Below, piece after piece: positions 37,439-51,041 of a stretch of DNA of 64,000 bases. The stretch comes from Ampullaceana balthica (taxonomy: Eukaryota; Mollusca; Gastropoda; Lymnaeidae). Both the position numbers and the translations under genes were made by a program. The DNA lies in assembly GCA_944989445.1 (NCBI GenBank), contig CALYLW010000011.1, forward strand, positions 3,191,501 through 3,255,500, given 5' to 3'. Every line of letters starts with the position of its first letter. Position 1 is the first letter of the stretch. The notes beneath the pieces are model-generated. The model was not told where the DNA came from. It searched no databases and worked only from the letters and a program-made list of their open reading frames with translations.

Positions 37439-37867
37439 AGGGCTGGTACGGATTAAAACTGTTTTGTTCGATTAATCTGGAAAAATTAATCGATTAATCC
37501 ATAAAATTTATATTAATTATATTTCATATAACGCATATATTGATCATGTTAAGTCGCGATTCATTATTTCGAGAAGTCTGTTAGGTCGCGGTAATTCCAT
37601 GGCTCACAAATTTTTTGACGTAACACAGCAAATTCGCTCTGCATGCAAGAAATCAGGAAATGAGACCATTTTGTTTCCGTATGCACGTCTAAATAAATAA
37701 TAATAATAAGGGGAAAAGTGTGTAAGTGACAAAAAATATAAAATAATTAATAAATTGAAAAGAAAATATTTTGAAAATATTCTTAAATTTTATCGATTAC
37801 ATTAATTTTAATCAATTAACATTTTTAACGATTAATCGATTAATAAATCGTTAATTTCCGCAGCCCT
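37439..37867. mobile_element. hAT-like non-autonomous element rich in ATTAATCGATTAAT
   Basis: The left end agggctggtacggattaa and the reverse complement of the right end, agggctgcggaaattaa, form an imperfect inverted repeat. Near both ends lie attaatcgattaatc-type palindromes (37485-37500 and 37830-37850). The flanks are TA-rich so an 8 bp duplication cannot be proven. The 429 bp body is AT-rich and non-coding. Confidence 0.65.
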
Positions 37868-38350
37868 ACTATATTTATATATATATATATATATATAGTT
37901 ACCCGGTTGCCGTGTCTGGATGTCTAGAAAGTCTTAGAGTAAGAAATTAAGAATGAATATCATTGGTCAAAACAGAATACAAGAGAAATTTAACTCTTGC
38001 GATTTTTGACCTAAACAAAGTTTACAATTAGTATTTAAAGGGGGTGGGTTCTAGTTGGATATATTAGTAAGCTACACTATAGAAGCGCTATTAGAGTATC
38101 CAGTATTACTCTCAACTACATAAACAGCAAATGTCTAAAATCGCGTATTTTTGCTTAACTCAGAGCGTAAGATTGATTTCTCTTTCAATGTACGTGTTTT
38201 AAGGAGGGTTCAAAAATATTCTCATAACGCGGCATTACTACTTTCTCATACAAGATATAACAGAGAATAGTGTTACTTTACAAAATTAGGGCACATTACA
38301 CCATTATAATGTAGGTTGTTGTTTTTTTTAAAGCAGTAACCACGTGGTAA

Positions 38351-38455
<105 letters not shown>

Positions 38456-38679
38456 TGAGTACTTGCAACTCTGACCTGCACTACACACCTCCCTGCCTGA
38501 CCCACGACACGCATCAATGGCGCTACTGACCGCATCAACTTGAGAAACAAAATATTAACGATTGTGCACTGACCACTTGACCTTGGCCAAAAACATTTTA
38601 AAACTGCTTTTTATAAACCCACACACAAACACCCTGCACAAATAGTGATCAAATACACCAAACGCCACTCATGTTGAAT

Positions 38680-38836
38680 CCAACATGTCGCACACATTGC
38701 ACAAGACATATCCCCCACACTACATAAAACATATCTCCATAAATTACATAAAACATGTCCCACATATTACATAAACACGTCCCACACATTGCATAAACCA
38801 TTTCCTACGTATTGCAATCAAACCTGTTCCACATAA
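38680..38836. repeat. Degenerate ~30 bp repeats next to the 23 bp minisatellite
   Basis: Loose repeats of acataaaacatgtcccacaca-like units (for example at 38723, 38748 and 38770) lead into the 23 bp array and share its tcccac core, suggesting an older layer of the same tandem process. Confidence 0.6.
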
Positions 38837-39572
38837 TGCCTCCAAACTGTCCCACTCAATGCCTCCAAACTGTCCCACTCAATGCCTCCAAACTGTCCCA
38901 CTCAATGCCTCCAAACTGTCCCACTCAATGCCTCCAAACTGTCCCACTCAATGCCTCCAAACTGTCCCACTCAATGCCTCCAAACTGTCCCACTCAATGC
39001 CTCCAAACTGTCCCACTCAATGCCTCCAAACTGTCCCACTCAATGCCTCCAAACTGTCCCACTCAATGCCTCCAAACTGTCCCACTCAATGCCTCCAAAC
39101 TGTCCCACTCAATGCCTCCAAACTGTCCCACTCAATGCCTCCAAACTGTCCCACTCAATGCCTCCAAACTGTCCCACTCAATGCCTCCAAACTGTCAAAC
39201 TCAATGCCTCCAAACTGTCCCACTCAATGCCCCCAAACTGTCCCACTCAATGCCCCCAAACTGTCCCACTCAATGCCTCCAAACTGTCCCACTCAATGCC
39301 TCCAAACTGTCCCACTCAATGCCTCCAAACTGTCCCACTCAATGCCTCCAAACTGTCCCACTCAATGCCTCCAAACTGTCCCACTCAATGCCTCCAAACG
39401 GTCCCACTCAATGCCTCCAAACTGTCCCACTCAATGCCTCCAAACTGTCCCACTCAATGCCTCCAAACTGTCCCACTCAATGCCTCCAAACTGTCCCAGT
39501 CAATGCCTCCGAACTGTCCATCTCAATGCCTCCGAACTGTCCCACCCAATGCCTCCAAACTGTCCCATCCAT
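38837..39572. repeat. 23 bp minisatellite, 32 copies
   Basis: The unit is tgcctccaaactgtcccact plus caa, repeated over 736 bp, with most copies identical. Variants (gcccccaaac, tgtcaaactc, tccgaactg) cluster near 39190-39260 and at the right edge. Because 23 is not a multiple of three, all three + frames are open and cycle through PPNCPTQCLQTVPLNASKLSHSM. The array starts about 380 bp after exon B. Confidence 0.98.
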
Positions 39573-39719
39573 TGCACCAATTCCGACTATCACTTCTTCA
39601 TATTTACTAACTACTCGTCTACGTTATCCAATACTCACAGGTCTCCTAAAATGATAAATATTTTGTACACTATACTGCCCCTGAGTCATTAACTTGGGTT
39701 TCTACTCACGACTGCTGTA

Positions 39720-39900
39720 CACTCCAGTGTTGTGTGTTAGCGGACGAGGAAATAGCTCCGAAATTGGCTCAACTTTGACGGGTAATGAATCCACCGTTTC
39801 GGCTAATGGCATCAACCATTATAATTACTAGGCTCTCAAAGATAATTAGAATTGCTAGTAAACTATAGAGACACCGTCGGGCCCGCTACATATTCTATCG
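39720..39900. promoter_or_regulatory. Candidate enhancer with clustered TAATTA-type cores
   Basis: Contains ggtaatgaatccaccg, ctaatggcatcaaccattat, aattactagg, and gataattagaattgctag within 120 bp, 150 bp after the 23 bp minisatellite. Confidence 0.28.
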
Positions 39901-42900
39901 CCACACTTGGGACACTTTGATTCATTTGAGAGTCCTTCCCAAAAAAGTCACATACATTCCCTGTTAGAGCTTATTTTAGTGTCCCACTTACACATTTTGA
40001 ACACAGTTTTATTCTCTCTTCACCCATGTATTTACTGCATAAAGAGTACATTTAAAGTGCTTTGGAAGCTATGGCGGTTTGGTTATTGTTAGAATGCTTC
40101 ATCACCCATACCATTTGTCTGCATGCCACAACATTGCATGTAAACTAGATATAAAATTAGCTTAGACGAGCTTTCATCTGAATTATTGAAATGTTAACCA
40201 TGTCTATACCAAATAAATCGCACCGATTTGACGGACAAAGGAACATAAGCCTGGCGTCAGCGGTTCCCAAATTGCTTATAAATGCTCTTTCATGAGCTCT
40301 TAGACACATAGGATGCTGCTTTAAGCCAGCAATTTATGGCTGTTCTAACATAAGCAGACATCTCAATGTATTGCCAATGTCTCATTGACTACGTCGTTTA
40401 TTCGCGAACTCATTTCATTTGAAACTGTTTTATTGTCTGAAAAAATGAGTCGTTCCCTACTTTTGTGGGAAGTCACTGCTATTTGTTACCGCATGCTGAT
40501 ATGCTCAGATGTATATCGGCATAAAAAACAGGTTGAAGAACTGCAAATTGAAATTTAAACATGCACGTGGCGTTTATTTAAGACATAATTCCACACGTCG
40601 CGCCTTAATAGACTCAAATATATATCTACGTTATTATGATTATTAGTTTATTATTTGTTATACAATTTTTTAAGAGTATCGATCAACAATGTTATAGAGA
40701 CATTTCAGCTTCAAACACCAGACTCCACTCTTTCAGATTTTCCCGCCAGTTATATATTGTTGCAAAGTTCCCGGATTAAACCGGACCTTCACTCCACACA
40801 ACCACTCCCAACCATTTTTCATCTATTCCAACCTCCTTTAACAACCACGAGCCTTAGATTTGCGCCATAGACCAACTCTTCACAACCGTCCTCTCCCCAA
40901 CTCTTTTCCAGCTTCTTTTCCCACTCAAAAAACAATCCTCAACTCCACCTAGAAAAAAAAACAGAAGAAAAAGAATCACTTATACCTCACTTGCCTTTCT
41001 CATATTCTTTCTTTATTTTTTTTCTTCTTTCCATTTCACCTCCTCCTGCCCCAGCCTAACCCTTTCTGGTCTCTATAATTCCTCCCGTTATTAAATGCAG
41101 ACCATTAGAGAATACGATTGGCGTTCAGCAGTTGCCGAGCTCCTCTTGAGCTAATCTGCTCGGCTCGTGAGCTTCCTTCCTCGTTTTTCAATTTGGACTC
41201 GGAAGGACCCCCACCCCCCTCTCATTCCCCTCCACTTTTTTTGGCAGTGGATTATTCTATTAATCTACCCGACCCCGTCCATCTATTCCCTCTTTGTTTT
41301 TAGCCATTTTCGTTTCTTTATTTTATTACTGGAATGTTGCTGTTTCTTATGGGTGTGTGCTTTAACAATTTCATCGAAACTATAATTACGTTTTTCTTCA
41401 AAAACGTTCTTTAAACAAAATAATTCCATTTTTTTTCTTGTTTCATTCTCTTATTAAATTTATTATCGTTTCATCCACAAAAATTACTTTCTAAAATTGT
41501 ATATACACCTAGTGAGTGATAGAACCGTCTGTACCCTTTGTTGAAGTTATCACATTCTAACCACTTCCAATGATTGTACAATTGTTTTTTTTTCCTATTG
41601 AAAAGATTGAAACAGCGGTAGTCAACCAAATTCGAAATTTTTCATTGGTTTCATTGGGTTAACATTAATCAAAATCCCCGTATTCAGTTGTATGTCTTTG
41701 GGTATATTTTGAACCATGTACAGAATTCCTGCATCATCAAGCATGGGCGTTGGTTGGGTGGGGTGAGGTGTCTCGTTAAGGCATTCATCGAGCCCCCGTA
41801 TCAGTCACGAGCCCACTCTGGGGTCATTAAGTTGACATCACGATGTCACTGCACCGAGCCCAGTGATGTCATTAACACGGCGAAGGATGTCAAGCAGTTC
41901 CTGCCCACGTGACCCTCCATGTGGCTATTACTGTCATCTCGTCTCGTCCAGACCATTTCCGTCTTCACGAACCCTCCAGAACATTTTCACCCTCTCCCCC
42001 CTCCCCCCCCCCGAAACCATGCTCAACATTATTCATTCCAACTCGTTACTTGACTTTGTTTCACTGGACTCAAATTCTAAAATGACATCAAGCAAAAGTC
42101 ATTGTTTTCCTTCAGAAATGTTAAAATCTTAAAAATTCCACGTAATATATTTTTGAATTTCAAGACTGAAACTCTGCTTCTCCAAGACTAGTGCTCCGTC
42201 GCTCTAAGACTAATGCTCTATTACTCCTAGAATAGGACCCCATGGATCCAATGACAGTGTTCAGGACACTTAAGCGTACACTTCCCCTCCCATTCTCACC
42301 CAGCTCCTTCACCCGTACCAGCTACACCGGCATTAAAATGGTGAGATATATATATTCAAGTTTTACACTCGAGGGTAGGCAGCTGTGGCTTCTTAACCCC
42401 GCTTTCCCATCCCCACCCCCACACACACCCTTCATCGCTGTTCAACTCCCACGTCCCTTTCCCATAAACTCATCTCTAATACTGGCGAAGTTTCTACATG
42501 CATGGAAACGATTAGAGCGCTGTTCGCAACTATTAGGGGAATTACCGTACATGTCGCATGAGGAGAGCGCGGTATATTAGGGGAGTGGGGGGGGGTGAAC
42601 TAGAATCAACTTCAGCAAATCTTTATTTGTTTATCCTCTTATTGTGTATGTCATTCCTTTCAACGTCAGGTAAGTGTGCCGCGCCGTTAACATGGCGAGT
42701 GAACTTTGAATTGTTTCTTTCCAATGGATGAACCATATTACTCTTGTAATACCCACTAACAACCCTAATAAAGATGTCCAAAAGCAAACTCCTGCTTTAG
42801 TAAGATGTCAACCGAATTAAGATGACAACCAAAAAACTCCACCAACGACAGCGGTGAGACACCAATCTTCAGAGACTTCAAACTATTACATTCACCTCAG

Positions 42901-43339
42901 TCGTACAGCAAAGATAGCAACACAGAATCCCAGTTTCGACACCCCACCTGAGACCCCTCCCCCTCCTAAGTAATGTATTGAATCCGTATGCCCATGCCTA
43001 GTTAGTTAATTAAGTCAGAAGGGGTCACCACCCACAACCAGTTACCACGCGAGAACTGCTCTTCGTATAATCACATCATTTACCGAGCGCCTGTCGAGTG
43101 CAGTTGCTCTTGGAAGGTAGCCTCGCACAGGAGGAATCGGCAAGAGATTATTCGTCAGGGTTAAAGAGTTTCTTGAATGCAAATATAAATAACTATATTA
43201 TTGTTACCAAAACAGAAGAAACTTTTTTAACTTCTCACCTGAATCATTTACTTATGGGCACTTGGAAAGTACGTTAGTTCAACAATTAATTTTTATTTTA
43301 ACTCTCTCTCTCTCTGTCTCATTCTCTCTTTCTCTCTCT

Positions 43340-43380
<41 letters not shown>

Positions 43381-44329
43381 TCGCTCTCTCACTCTCTGTT
43401 GATCTCTCCGACCCTCACTTCAGCAATACTGTAAATTAATTTGAGTATTTAATTTAAACAAAATAATTCTTAAAATAATGTTTGCAAAGTAAAATAGTAT
43501 CAACTTATCTAGGTGGTTATTCATGAATGCTTCCTCTTGACAGTCATTAAAATATAGAATTTAAAAATAGAAAAGTCAAACACATTGATATCTACCACAA
43601 ATGGGAATACCTTCCTTCCTTCCTTTAAAAAAACAACATGGTGGTGTACAATGTAGCTGGTGTTTAGTTCAACATGTTCCATACCTCTTCTTCCGCTCAC
43701 ATCCACTCTCCACTTGTTGAAGTTACGTTCTATTAACTCAATGAGCCTAACGAGCGTTCGTCACTTCCTGTCTCGAAATTGTCAGTTAGCTCTTCATTAA
43801 CCCAACAATTTAAACATTAGAAACTACATTAGACGAACAGGCTGCTTCCCTTTTGTTTTGTTTTTTGTGTTTTGTACTTCATTATCGTATCCGATTTTTT
43901 CCCCCTTGTCAAAATCTAATTTTACTCTACACTACTAGAATAGTACCTGCATGGCAGAAGTGGTGACATAACTGATTTTTAAAAAAAAATATTATTTTTG
44001 GGGGGGGGAGATGTCTAATACTATTTCGATGTTTATCTCTGCCTCAGTATCTCCTTATAATTTCTTTAGAATCAGAAGCGCAAGCTTATCCCTTTAGAAT
44101 CGCCATTTTGTTTCTTAAGAAGCACCAGCTTACCCTTTTAAACATACAGCAATTAGGATCATACGCGATCACGCTTGCGACCTTCGTCACGTAGCTATAC
44201 GCCCCCAAGATTTCACATGGACGTCTATTTTGACGACATCCACCAGCTCTCCCGCGCCCTGCGGTCACCCTGGCCGTCCTATCACCGCTGGGACACCGAG
44301 CGCCCCCTCCACGAGAAACTACCGACTTC
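39901..44329. other. Intron, no gene seen
   Basis: Pyrimidine-rich stretches at 40780-41050 and 41950-42010. A 9 bp inverted repeat TGACATCAC / GTGATGTCA (41833-41841 and 41863-41871) sits in a small GC-balanced block at 41740-41920. Loosely repeated ctctaagacta-like phrases occur near 42180-42230. Confidence 0.5.
43302..43400. repeat. CT-rich microsatellite
   Basis: (CT)n interrupted by a few gtctcat and ccccc stretches; pyrimidine on the + strand. Confidence 0.95.
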
Positions 44330-44560
44330 GATTAGAGGGTTTACAACTTAATTGCGCCACCGAGGACCTGGAGAGGGCATAAACCCGTTACCGCCCTGAC
44401 AGTAAAACGTCCAATACTCACGGCCCTCGCCAGTCCGTCTCCTCCAGGACAGTGGCTTGGACCTGGTTTATAGACTACCGGGCACATGTGCTGTGTAGTT
44501 ACTGCCAGTGACAGGACCGACCTCTGGTCATGTGATTTACCGATATGTTTAGCACCGTTA
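44330..44560. promoter_or_regulatory. Candidate enhancer with two TGACAG cores
   Basis: ccctgacagtaaaacg (44393-44408) resembles a Meis site followed by a Hox-like TAAAA, and ccagtgacaggacc (44504-44517) has a second TGACAG. The sequence between is GC-balanced and unique. Confidence 0.28.
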
Positions 44561-45646
44561 AACTAATTAAATAAACTGGTCCCCGCATCTTCGAAATTGG
44601 CGCAAGTTAGGTAGCCACACCTTAAGAGGACATAATAAATTGTTTGAGAAAACGAGACTTCCGTATAAGGAATCAAGTCTGGCCAAATGTATATACAATA
44701 TAACAAACTTTGACATAATTTTCCATTGAATGCGAACTTGATAGGTAGACAGGTTAACATTATCTGTCAGCTGATCTGAGTGTAAAAGAAAACATGAAGA
44801 TTATACAACTGGACTTTTATGCGTGGGTCTTTATATGGCGGGCTGTTATAACCTGCCGTGACGGCGGTACCAGGGTCTTCCTAGGGGGAGGTAATCAGTT
44901 TTATGTTATTATGGGCCGCTATTCTCGACTTCAGACATTTTATTGGTGACTTTTCGACGAATTCAAGGAGTTTCAATGGGCTGTGAGAGAGCGGCAGGGG
45001 GGAGAAGGCGGAAATTAATTGTAGAATTTGTTGAACTGCTTCCACTTTTGGATTTGTTGTTGATCTAGAGTTAACACGTTGAAGTCAGAAATCCCACGAG
45101 AATTTTACGTTTTTCTGTTACAATTAAAAGTCATTAGTGAAAAGTTTAAGATACAACTTAACATAATCTAAGTTCAATGGGAGATCAATTAAAACTTGTG
45201 GCTATTTAGCTTTTGAAAATCGATTATCCTATGCGTCACCTCTCTTTATGAATTTTAATGCTTATCATATTATCTATTTGCTTTTATATTAATATCGCTT
45301 GCCCATTACGGATTTTGTTTGAATTAGCCTTACTAAAACTCAACACAATTCATTGATGTAATGAATATTACTGACATTAATGTTCGAACCCATCGAATGA
45401 GCTTAAAAAAGAGACAACACAAAAGGCCAAAGCTACGGCTGAAAAGCTCGGCCGGCTTTCGACGAGGTTAGAAACATGCTCTCGTGATTAGAGGTCCGAA
45501 CGAGGCCGTAAAACTTGAAGGTGTAGCTGCGGTGTATTTGACTAGGGAATCTTGTTATCGACGTCCTCAAGGGCCCTCGCCCAAATCTCGATGTGACACG
45601 TTTATCTCCCCTCGGCTAGTGGAGAAAGCAACATCATCGCCCTGTC

Positions 45647-46100
45647 CAGATACCTGTCTGTGTCCACAGCTACAGGCTGGGGGGGGGATCAGATACCTGT
45701 CTGTGTCCACAGCTACAGGCTGGGGGGTCAGATACCTGTCTGTGTCCACAGCTACAGGCTGGGGGGATCAGATACCTGTCTGTGTCCACAGCTACAGGCT
45801 GGGGGGGATCAGATACCTGTCTGTGTCCACAGCTACAGGCTGGGGGGGGGATCAGATACCTGTCTGTGCCCACAGCTACAGGATTGGGGGGTCAGATACC
45901 TCACAGACACAGCTACAGGCAGGGGTGAGATCCACAGCTACCGGCATAGGGGTGGGGGTCAGATACCTGTCTGTGTCCACAGCTACAGGCAGAGGAGAAC
46001 TACTGGGTGGTTGGGGGGGTGTCAGATACCTGTCTGTGTCCAAAAACACAGGCAAGGGAGAACTATTGGGTGTGGGGTCAGATACCCTTCTGGTAACTAC
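45647..46100. repeat. ~40 bp imperfect minisatellite with G runs, about 10 copies
   Basis: Units read cagatacctgtctgtgtcca followed by cagctacaggctgggggg. The G run varies from 6 to 9, making period lengths of roughly 39-46 bp. The five left copies are tight; from 45880 rightward they decay and include inserted aggagaactactgggtg-like blocks. A 208-residue open frame crosses the array but has no other protein features. Confidence 0.95.
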
Positions 46101-46739
46101 AACAACATGAGAGTGGGGCGCTCTGTCCTAATACCATACAACAAACGTATGAGGGGAAATGTGAAGAGGGCAGGTGAAGGGGATGTAACTGGAAGAACCA
46201 ACAAGGACTGGGGATTATGAACAAAATGAAACTCGATTTAAAAGTAAATGAAAAGAAAGAGGGAGACGGAACTTTCGAATTGGATGGGAGAGGAGATCAG
46301 AAAAGGAAAGGAGGAATTTTTTTTAAATCACACAAAAAATGTTCACTTCTGATAGATATGTGCTATAGCCAGGGAAGGGAGGGGATGAGAAGGATGAGCG
46401 GTCCGGGGATGAAGGTTTAATAACCACTGGAGGGGGAGATGGGGAGGAGATATGTTTGACACGTCTGATAACTCGAATGGCCTGCTGTGAAAACAATGTA
46501 TTTTGGCGGCTTGTTGCCTTATCCTGGACATTTTAATACACGCCCCCCCCCAAACCACCACCAAACTACCTTTCCCTCCTATCTTAACCACTGAAGACAA
46601 GGGTTCCCAATCAGTTATAGTGTGATTTTTAGAGTAAATACATCGGCCTCCCAACAACGGTCCCACACAGACTGTTTACTTGAGGAGACGTGCAGATACC
46701 TGTTAAGAAAAACATGTTGTGTCTTATTTAAATGAAAAC

Positions 46740-46900
46740 TGTAAGAGGCGAGACGAAACGTAAATTCTTCTGACGCCCTTGCCGGGGTTTAGACATGGCC
46801 GGGCCGAGAGAGCTGTGCATTCATCATTCTGTCAGTGTCGGAACCATCTGGGATGCGATGTGGGACTATGAAACGCTATTAACTGTTGTTTTTATGTCAT
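46740..46900. promoter_or_regulatory. Candidate enhancer island
   Basis: Contains gccgggccgagagagctgtg, cattcatcattctgtcagtg (a reverse-complement TGACAG) and cgctattaactg. Unique sequence with higher CpG than its flanks. Confidence 0.22.
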
Positions 46901-49900
46901 CTGTAGATGGGTGTGTGGTGGTGAGGCCCGTGAAATGACCTCATTGCCTTGTATGTCATTCGAAGTTTATTCCAATGTTTAAATATGCATCTTGTCTGCC
47001 ACACCTCGAATTTCTTGTGTACACAACACAGTAACATTTCATATGTACACACCACTCGTTTCAATATTTCCCCACTTGTACTCAAAGATCATCGCTTATG
47101 ACTTAGCTTCTACCAAACCGCTTTTAATGAAACACAATTTCAGTTGAAAACTTTAAATGTATAACCTCCCTTGCAAGTCTATTATTTAAAATACGTCTTT
47201 AAAAAATGTTTTGATTTTCTTCTTGACTTAAACATATTTTTAACCGGAATTAGAAATATATTTTTTATTTTTTAAAAATCTTTTGAATATGAATGCATTT
47301 TCCATTTCCATCATCAAAAGAAAGAAAAAATTCCAGGAATCAAATAGATTTTTTTCAATATTTGTGAGGATTTTGAGGGCGCCACTTAGTCTTTTACAAG
47401 AAAGTTTTTTGTTTTTTTTAAATCTCGGCTGCTTGCGTTAGTTTCCAAGAGAATTTTACTCTTTTTATTGAAAACATTTCCTTTTTTCTAATGATGACGT
47501 CTTTAGCTTAAACACTTAAACACGTAACTCAACATAATCAACCGTTTGATTTTGCGGGTGGTTAGGTGGGGAATAACGGATGTCAGTAGTAAATAGAATT
47601 AACCATAATTTAAGTGCTACCAAAGTCAATGAACTTCCAAATCGTCTCTTGAGTAAGCATATGCAGAGTAGTGGGGTGGTCTTAAGTCAAACTTGTTTAT
47701 AGCACTTTTCATAAATTCCTCATTTTGAATTATTTTTGTAACATTATGGGACTAATCGGACCTCTAATGGCTAGCAGCCTGGTGTCCAGCTTATGGTAGC
47801 ACTGAAAGCCACGTCAGCGTGCGTTGACTGCAGTAGGGATGAGAAGACTTTAGACTTTGTGCCAGTTCTGAACGACCCCCACCCCTATGTATGCGGGATA
47901 ACAGATAGCACATGGGTACAAGCACGTAGGGGAGATAAGTGGCACTGGCTTTATTTGTTCATGTTGCGCTGGCGACTTTTCCCTCTGTGATATCAGCACT
48001 GAGATTAGCAGAGCAACCACTGGTGGGGCCCTGATAGACGAGGTTAGTCAGCCCCCCTAGCGCCCCATCAGCACCCCGCCTTTCAGAGAGAACCGTTGAT
48101 ATTAGCAGTGGAGCGAACTGTTGGGGCTGCCCGTGCATCAGAAGAACCCCTGCCCCAAATATAATTGTAGCCCTCACTTCTGACACTCAAATACCAGACC
48201 TTTCCCAAAATAGGCTCTGCACGTGTACAGTTGCTGTCATCAAGTATTAATGAATTGCATGCGATGCCTTCCAACGAAACAAGACGACGCTAATAAGGCA
48301 TTGGGGAGAATGTGGTTGAAAGATGTTATTTGATATTGTTTGGCTTTTGTCTAATTAACAGTGTGTCATTTTCTAATATGACAACAAAAAACGCGCAGAG
48401 GCGCAGAAATGTATATCAAAGAATTGAGAACATAGACAAGTTTTACCCTTTTGGAAAACCAAAGCAAATTAACGTAGTAATTCTTTGTCACATTCTTTGG
48501 GATTAATGGACAGTTCCAGGAATAGCGACAATATGGTTGACCATTGTAGAAAACAAGGATGGTGTCCCGAACTTAGCCATCACGCAATAGGAGTAAACAA
48601 TAGTAGCTACCTGTTTAGTTGTGTCTCGTGGTTAAATCTACCTGTATGAATCTGTCACGATTATCCCCGTGTACATTTCTCACGTTGCTATCTGTGTACA
48701 TTTGTACATGTCAAGAGACAATGACATCTCAACAAGTTGAAATTAGCCTGTAATTTTTCCTTGGTTTTAATTTTTCCTCCGTTACACAACTACAAAAATA
48801 AACAAGAATTAAATGTTGTGTAAATGTAGGTGGACCTAAATAGGATTAGCGAGCTTAGGGACATATTTGTAAAAGTGAAACGGGGCATTTACAAGTCAGC
48901 GGACCTTTCTTTTTTCCCTTTTTTTTCTGGAATTTATGACCTTGTTGTAAAGACACACAGCCACTGGACTGGGTCTGTTCTGAACAATGTTTGCAGCTCT
49001 ACGTGAAATGTTTGACACCCAGATGTGTCGGTCAGGCCGTTTCGGTCCATTGTCAGGTCCAAACACCCAGATCAGAGGGAGTCGGGGTGTAATCTCGTAT
49101 GCGGGTGTTTAGCACATCGGGACTGGGGGCGGGATCGATCTATGCTCAAGCAATCGTAAACGCCCTCGCCGAGGAGCACGGGAAGTAGGGCGAGAGTGAG
49201 ATCTCTGCGAGTACACTTTGTCGATGTTAGGAAAAGGATTACCGGAATAGGAGGGGAGCACTCAGCAGCAGTACATCGCCTAAGACCTTGAGCCTGAACT
49301 GTATAAGATTTTTTTTTCAATGCAAACTATTTATATAATTTCTTGAATTCCTGTTTCACGCTTAGATTTTAATCCAAAACACTCCAACAACTGTTTTTTT
49401 TTAAAATATTATAAACGTCTGATTAATTACAAAGAATGACAACCAAAAGCGTCAATGCCCAGTCCCGATATCAAATACGAGGCGGAGTGGGATCCCCTTG
49501 CCCGGTGGTCCGGCCCCGTAGCCGCACAACCAAAGCCATAAAAAGTCCCCCATGTGCCTGGAGCCGGTGCTATCTCCACGGGCCGAGGCTGTTTTCCCTC
49601 TGCCTGCAATGTCCCCCGTTATCAGCAGTCGTAGCTCCTCATGACTAAGCCAACTGCGTGTTTCGTCCCAATTCTGGAGCTGGAAATCCGAAGACCCACT
49701 TAAGTCCTAACACGCGACACAATGGGTCATTTGTCTGTATGCTAAACGCGCCTCTGCCTTCCCCATACCACTCTCCCACCCCGACCCCATCGTATCCTAT
49801 GATAACCCACCAGTAAGCCTGGCATTTCTGAAAGATTAAGCTCCCCTGATTCTTATTATATTAACACACTTACCTCCCCTCAACCGTCACCACCACCACC

Positions 49901-50640
49901 CTCTCCTAAATTTCGAGAGAAGGAAAAAAAAACATGACAGATAAAAATGTCACAAACACCAGAATACAATAAAGATGACGCGAAAATAAACACGTGAAAA
50001 AAAACCTTGCTCCATATGGAATGTGAGCTCAGTGGCGTATCCAGAAAAGATGTCAATGAGAAGGGTGACCACAAAAATGATTGTCAAAGCTAAAAATCGT
50101 ATTGTGATTGTTTATGTTTCTCCATCTACACCGTGACGGGAACATGGAGCAAATATCAGCATCTAGTCACCCCTCTCCCCCTCCCCCCTTCTTTACTATG
50201 CACATGGATGTATCACAGCCCAGTATGTCATCCCGAGATGACGTAGTTTTTTAATACGCTCTGAAAGCCAGGTCGTCTTCAGGGACATGGCATTTTGTGG
50301 CTTGCGACTCATTCCCTCCTCCTCCCTTTCCCATGGCCGACTCCACACTCTCATGTTAGAACATTTTTTCCCCTTTTTATTGCGCTAAATAAAGTTCATG
50401 GCAAGATTGAAGAGGGTCCGTGTAAATGACAAATGACACTCAATTGTTACTTTGTAAATGACGCACGGTGCTGATTTATTAGTTTTATTCCCTTTCTTTT
50501 TGGACAACACGACCACACAAAAAAAATATTATTAAAAAAATTGAAATGGTCGAAATAACCTTCTCCATTGCCTACAAATAATTATGTAGAGCTTCATGTA
50601 TTTCTGCCCCTTCTATAATTGACCTAATGACACTATAACT
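46901..50640. other. Intron, no gene seen
   Basis: AT-rich at 47100-47760. GC-balanced islands at 47790-48300, 49030-49290 and 49430-49700 could be regulatory but show no distinctive motif. ctcagtggcgtatccagaaa at 50029 resembles a DNA-transposon end, without a visible partner. Confidence 0.45.
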
Positions 50641-50726
50641 ATGCAGTGTAGATCCATATCTTTCACTTACATAAAGCCAATACATGCGGTGTAGATCCAT
50701 ATCTTTCACTTACATAAAGCCAATAC
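50641..50726. repeat. 43 bp tandem duplication
   Basis: Two copies of atgc(a/g)gtgtagatccatat followed by ctttcacttacataaagcc, starting at 50641 and 50684. The next atgcggtgt begins a third, truncated copy. Confidence 0.96.
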
Positions 50727-50788
50727 ATGCGGTGTTCATTGCTTTTCAGCTAAGACACTCTCCTCCCAAACTATTTCTGTATGATACC

Positions 50789-51041
50789 ATATTGACTGAC
50801 ACTCAGTATTGGATGACATATTGACACTCAGTATTGGATAACATATTGACACTCAGTATTGGATAACATATTGACACTCAGTATTGGATAACATATTGAC
50901 ACTCAGTATTGGATAACATATTGACACTCAGTATTAGATAACATATTGACACTCAGTATTGGATAACATATTGACACTCAGTATTGGATAACATATTGAC
51001 ACTCAGTATTGGATAACATATTGGCACTGAGTGTTTGATAA
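50789..51041. repeat. 25 bp minisatellite, 10 copies
   Basis: actcagtatt recurs at 50801 and then every 25 bp from 50826 to 51001, in units atattgacactcagtattgg plus ataac. The first unit has four extra bases and the tenth (ttggcactgagtgtttg) is diverged. Confidence 0.97.

Noticed and set aside
38812..39692. 280-residue cysteine/proline-rich repeat protein in three overlapping frames
   Set aside because: All three frames are open because the 23 bp unit lacks stops in any phase. There is no non-repeat domain or promoter, and the array lies within the Meis intron.
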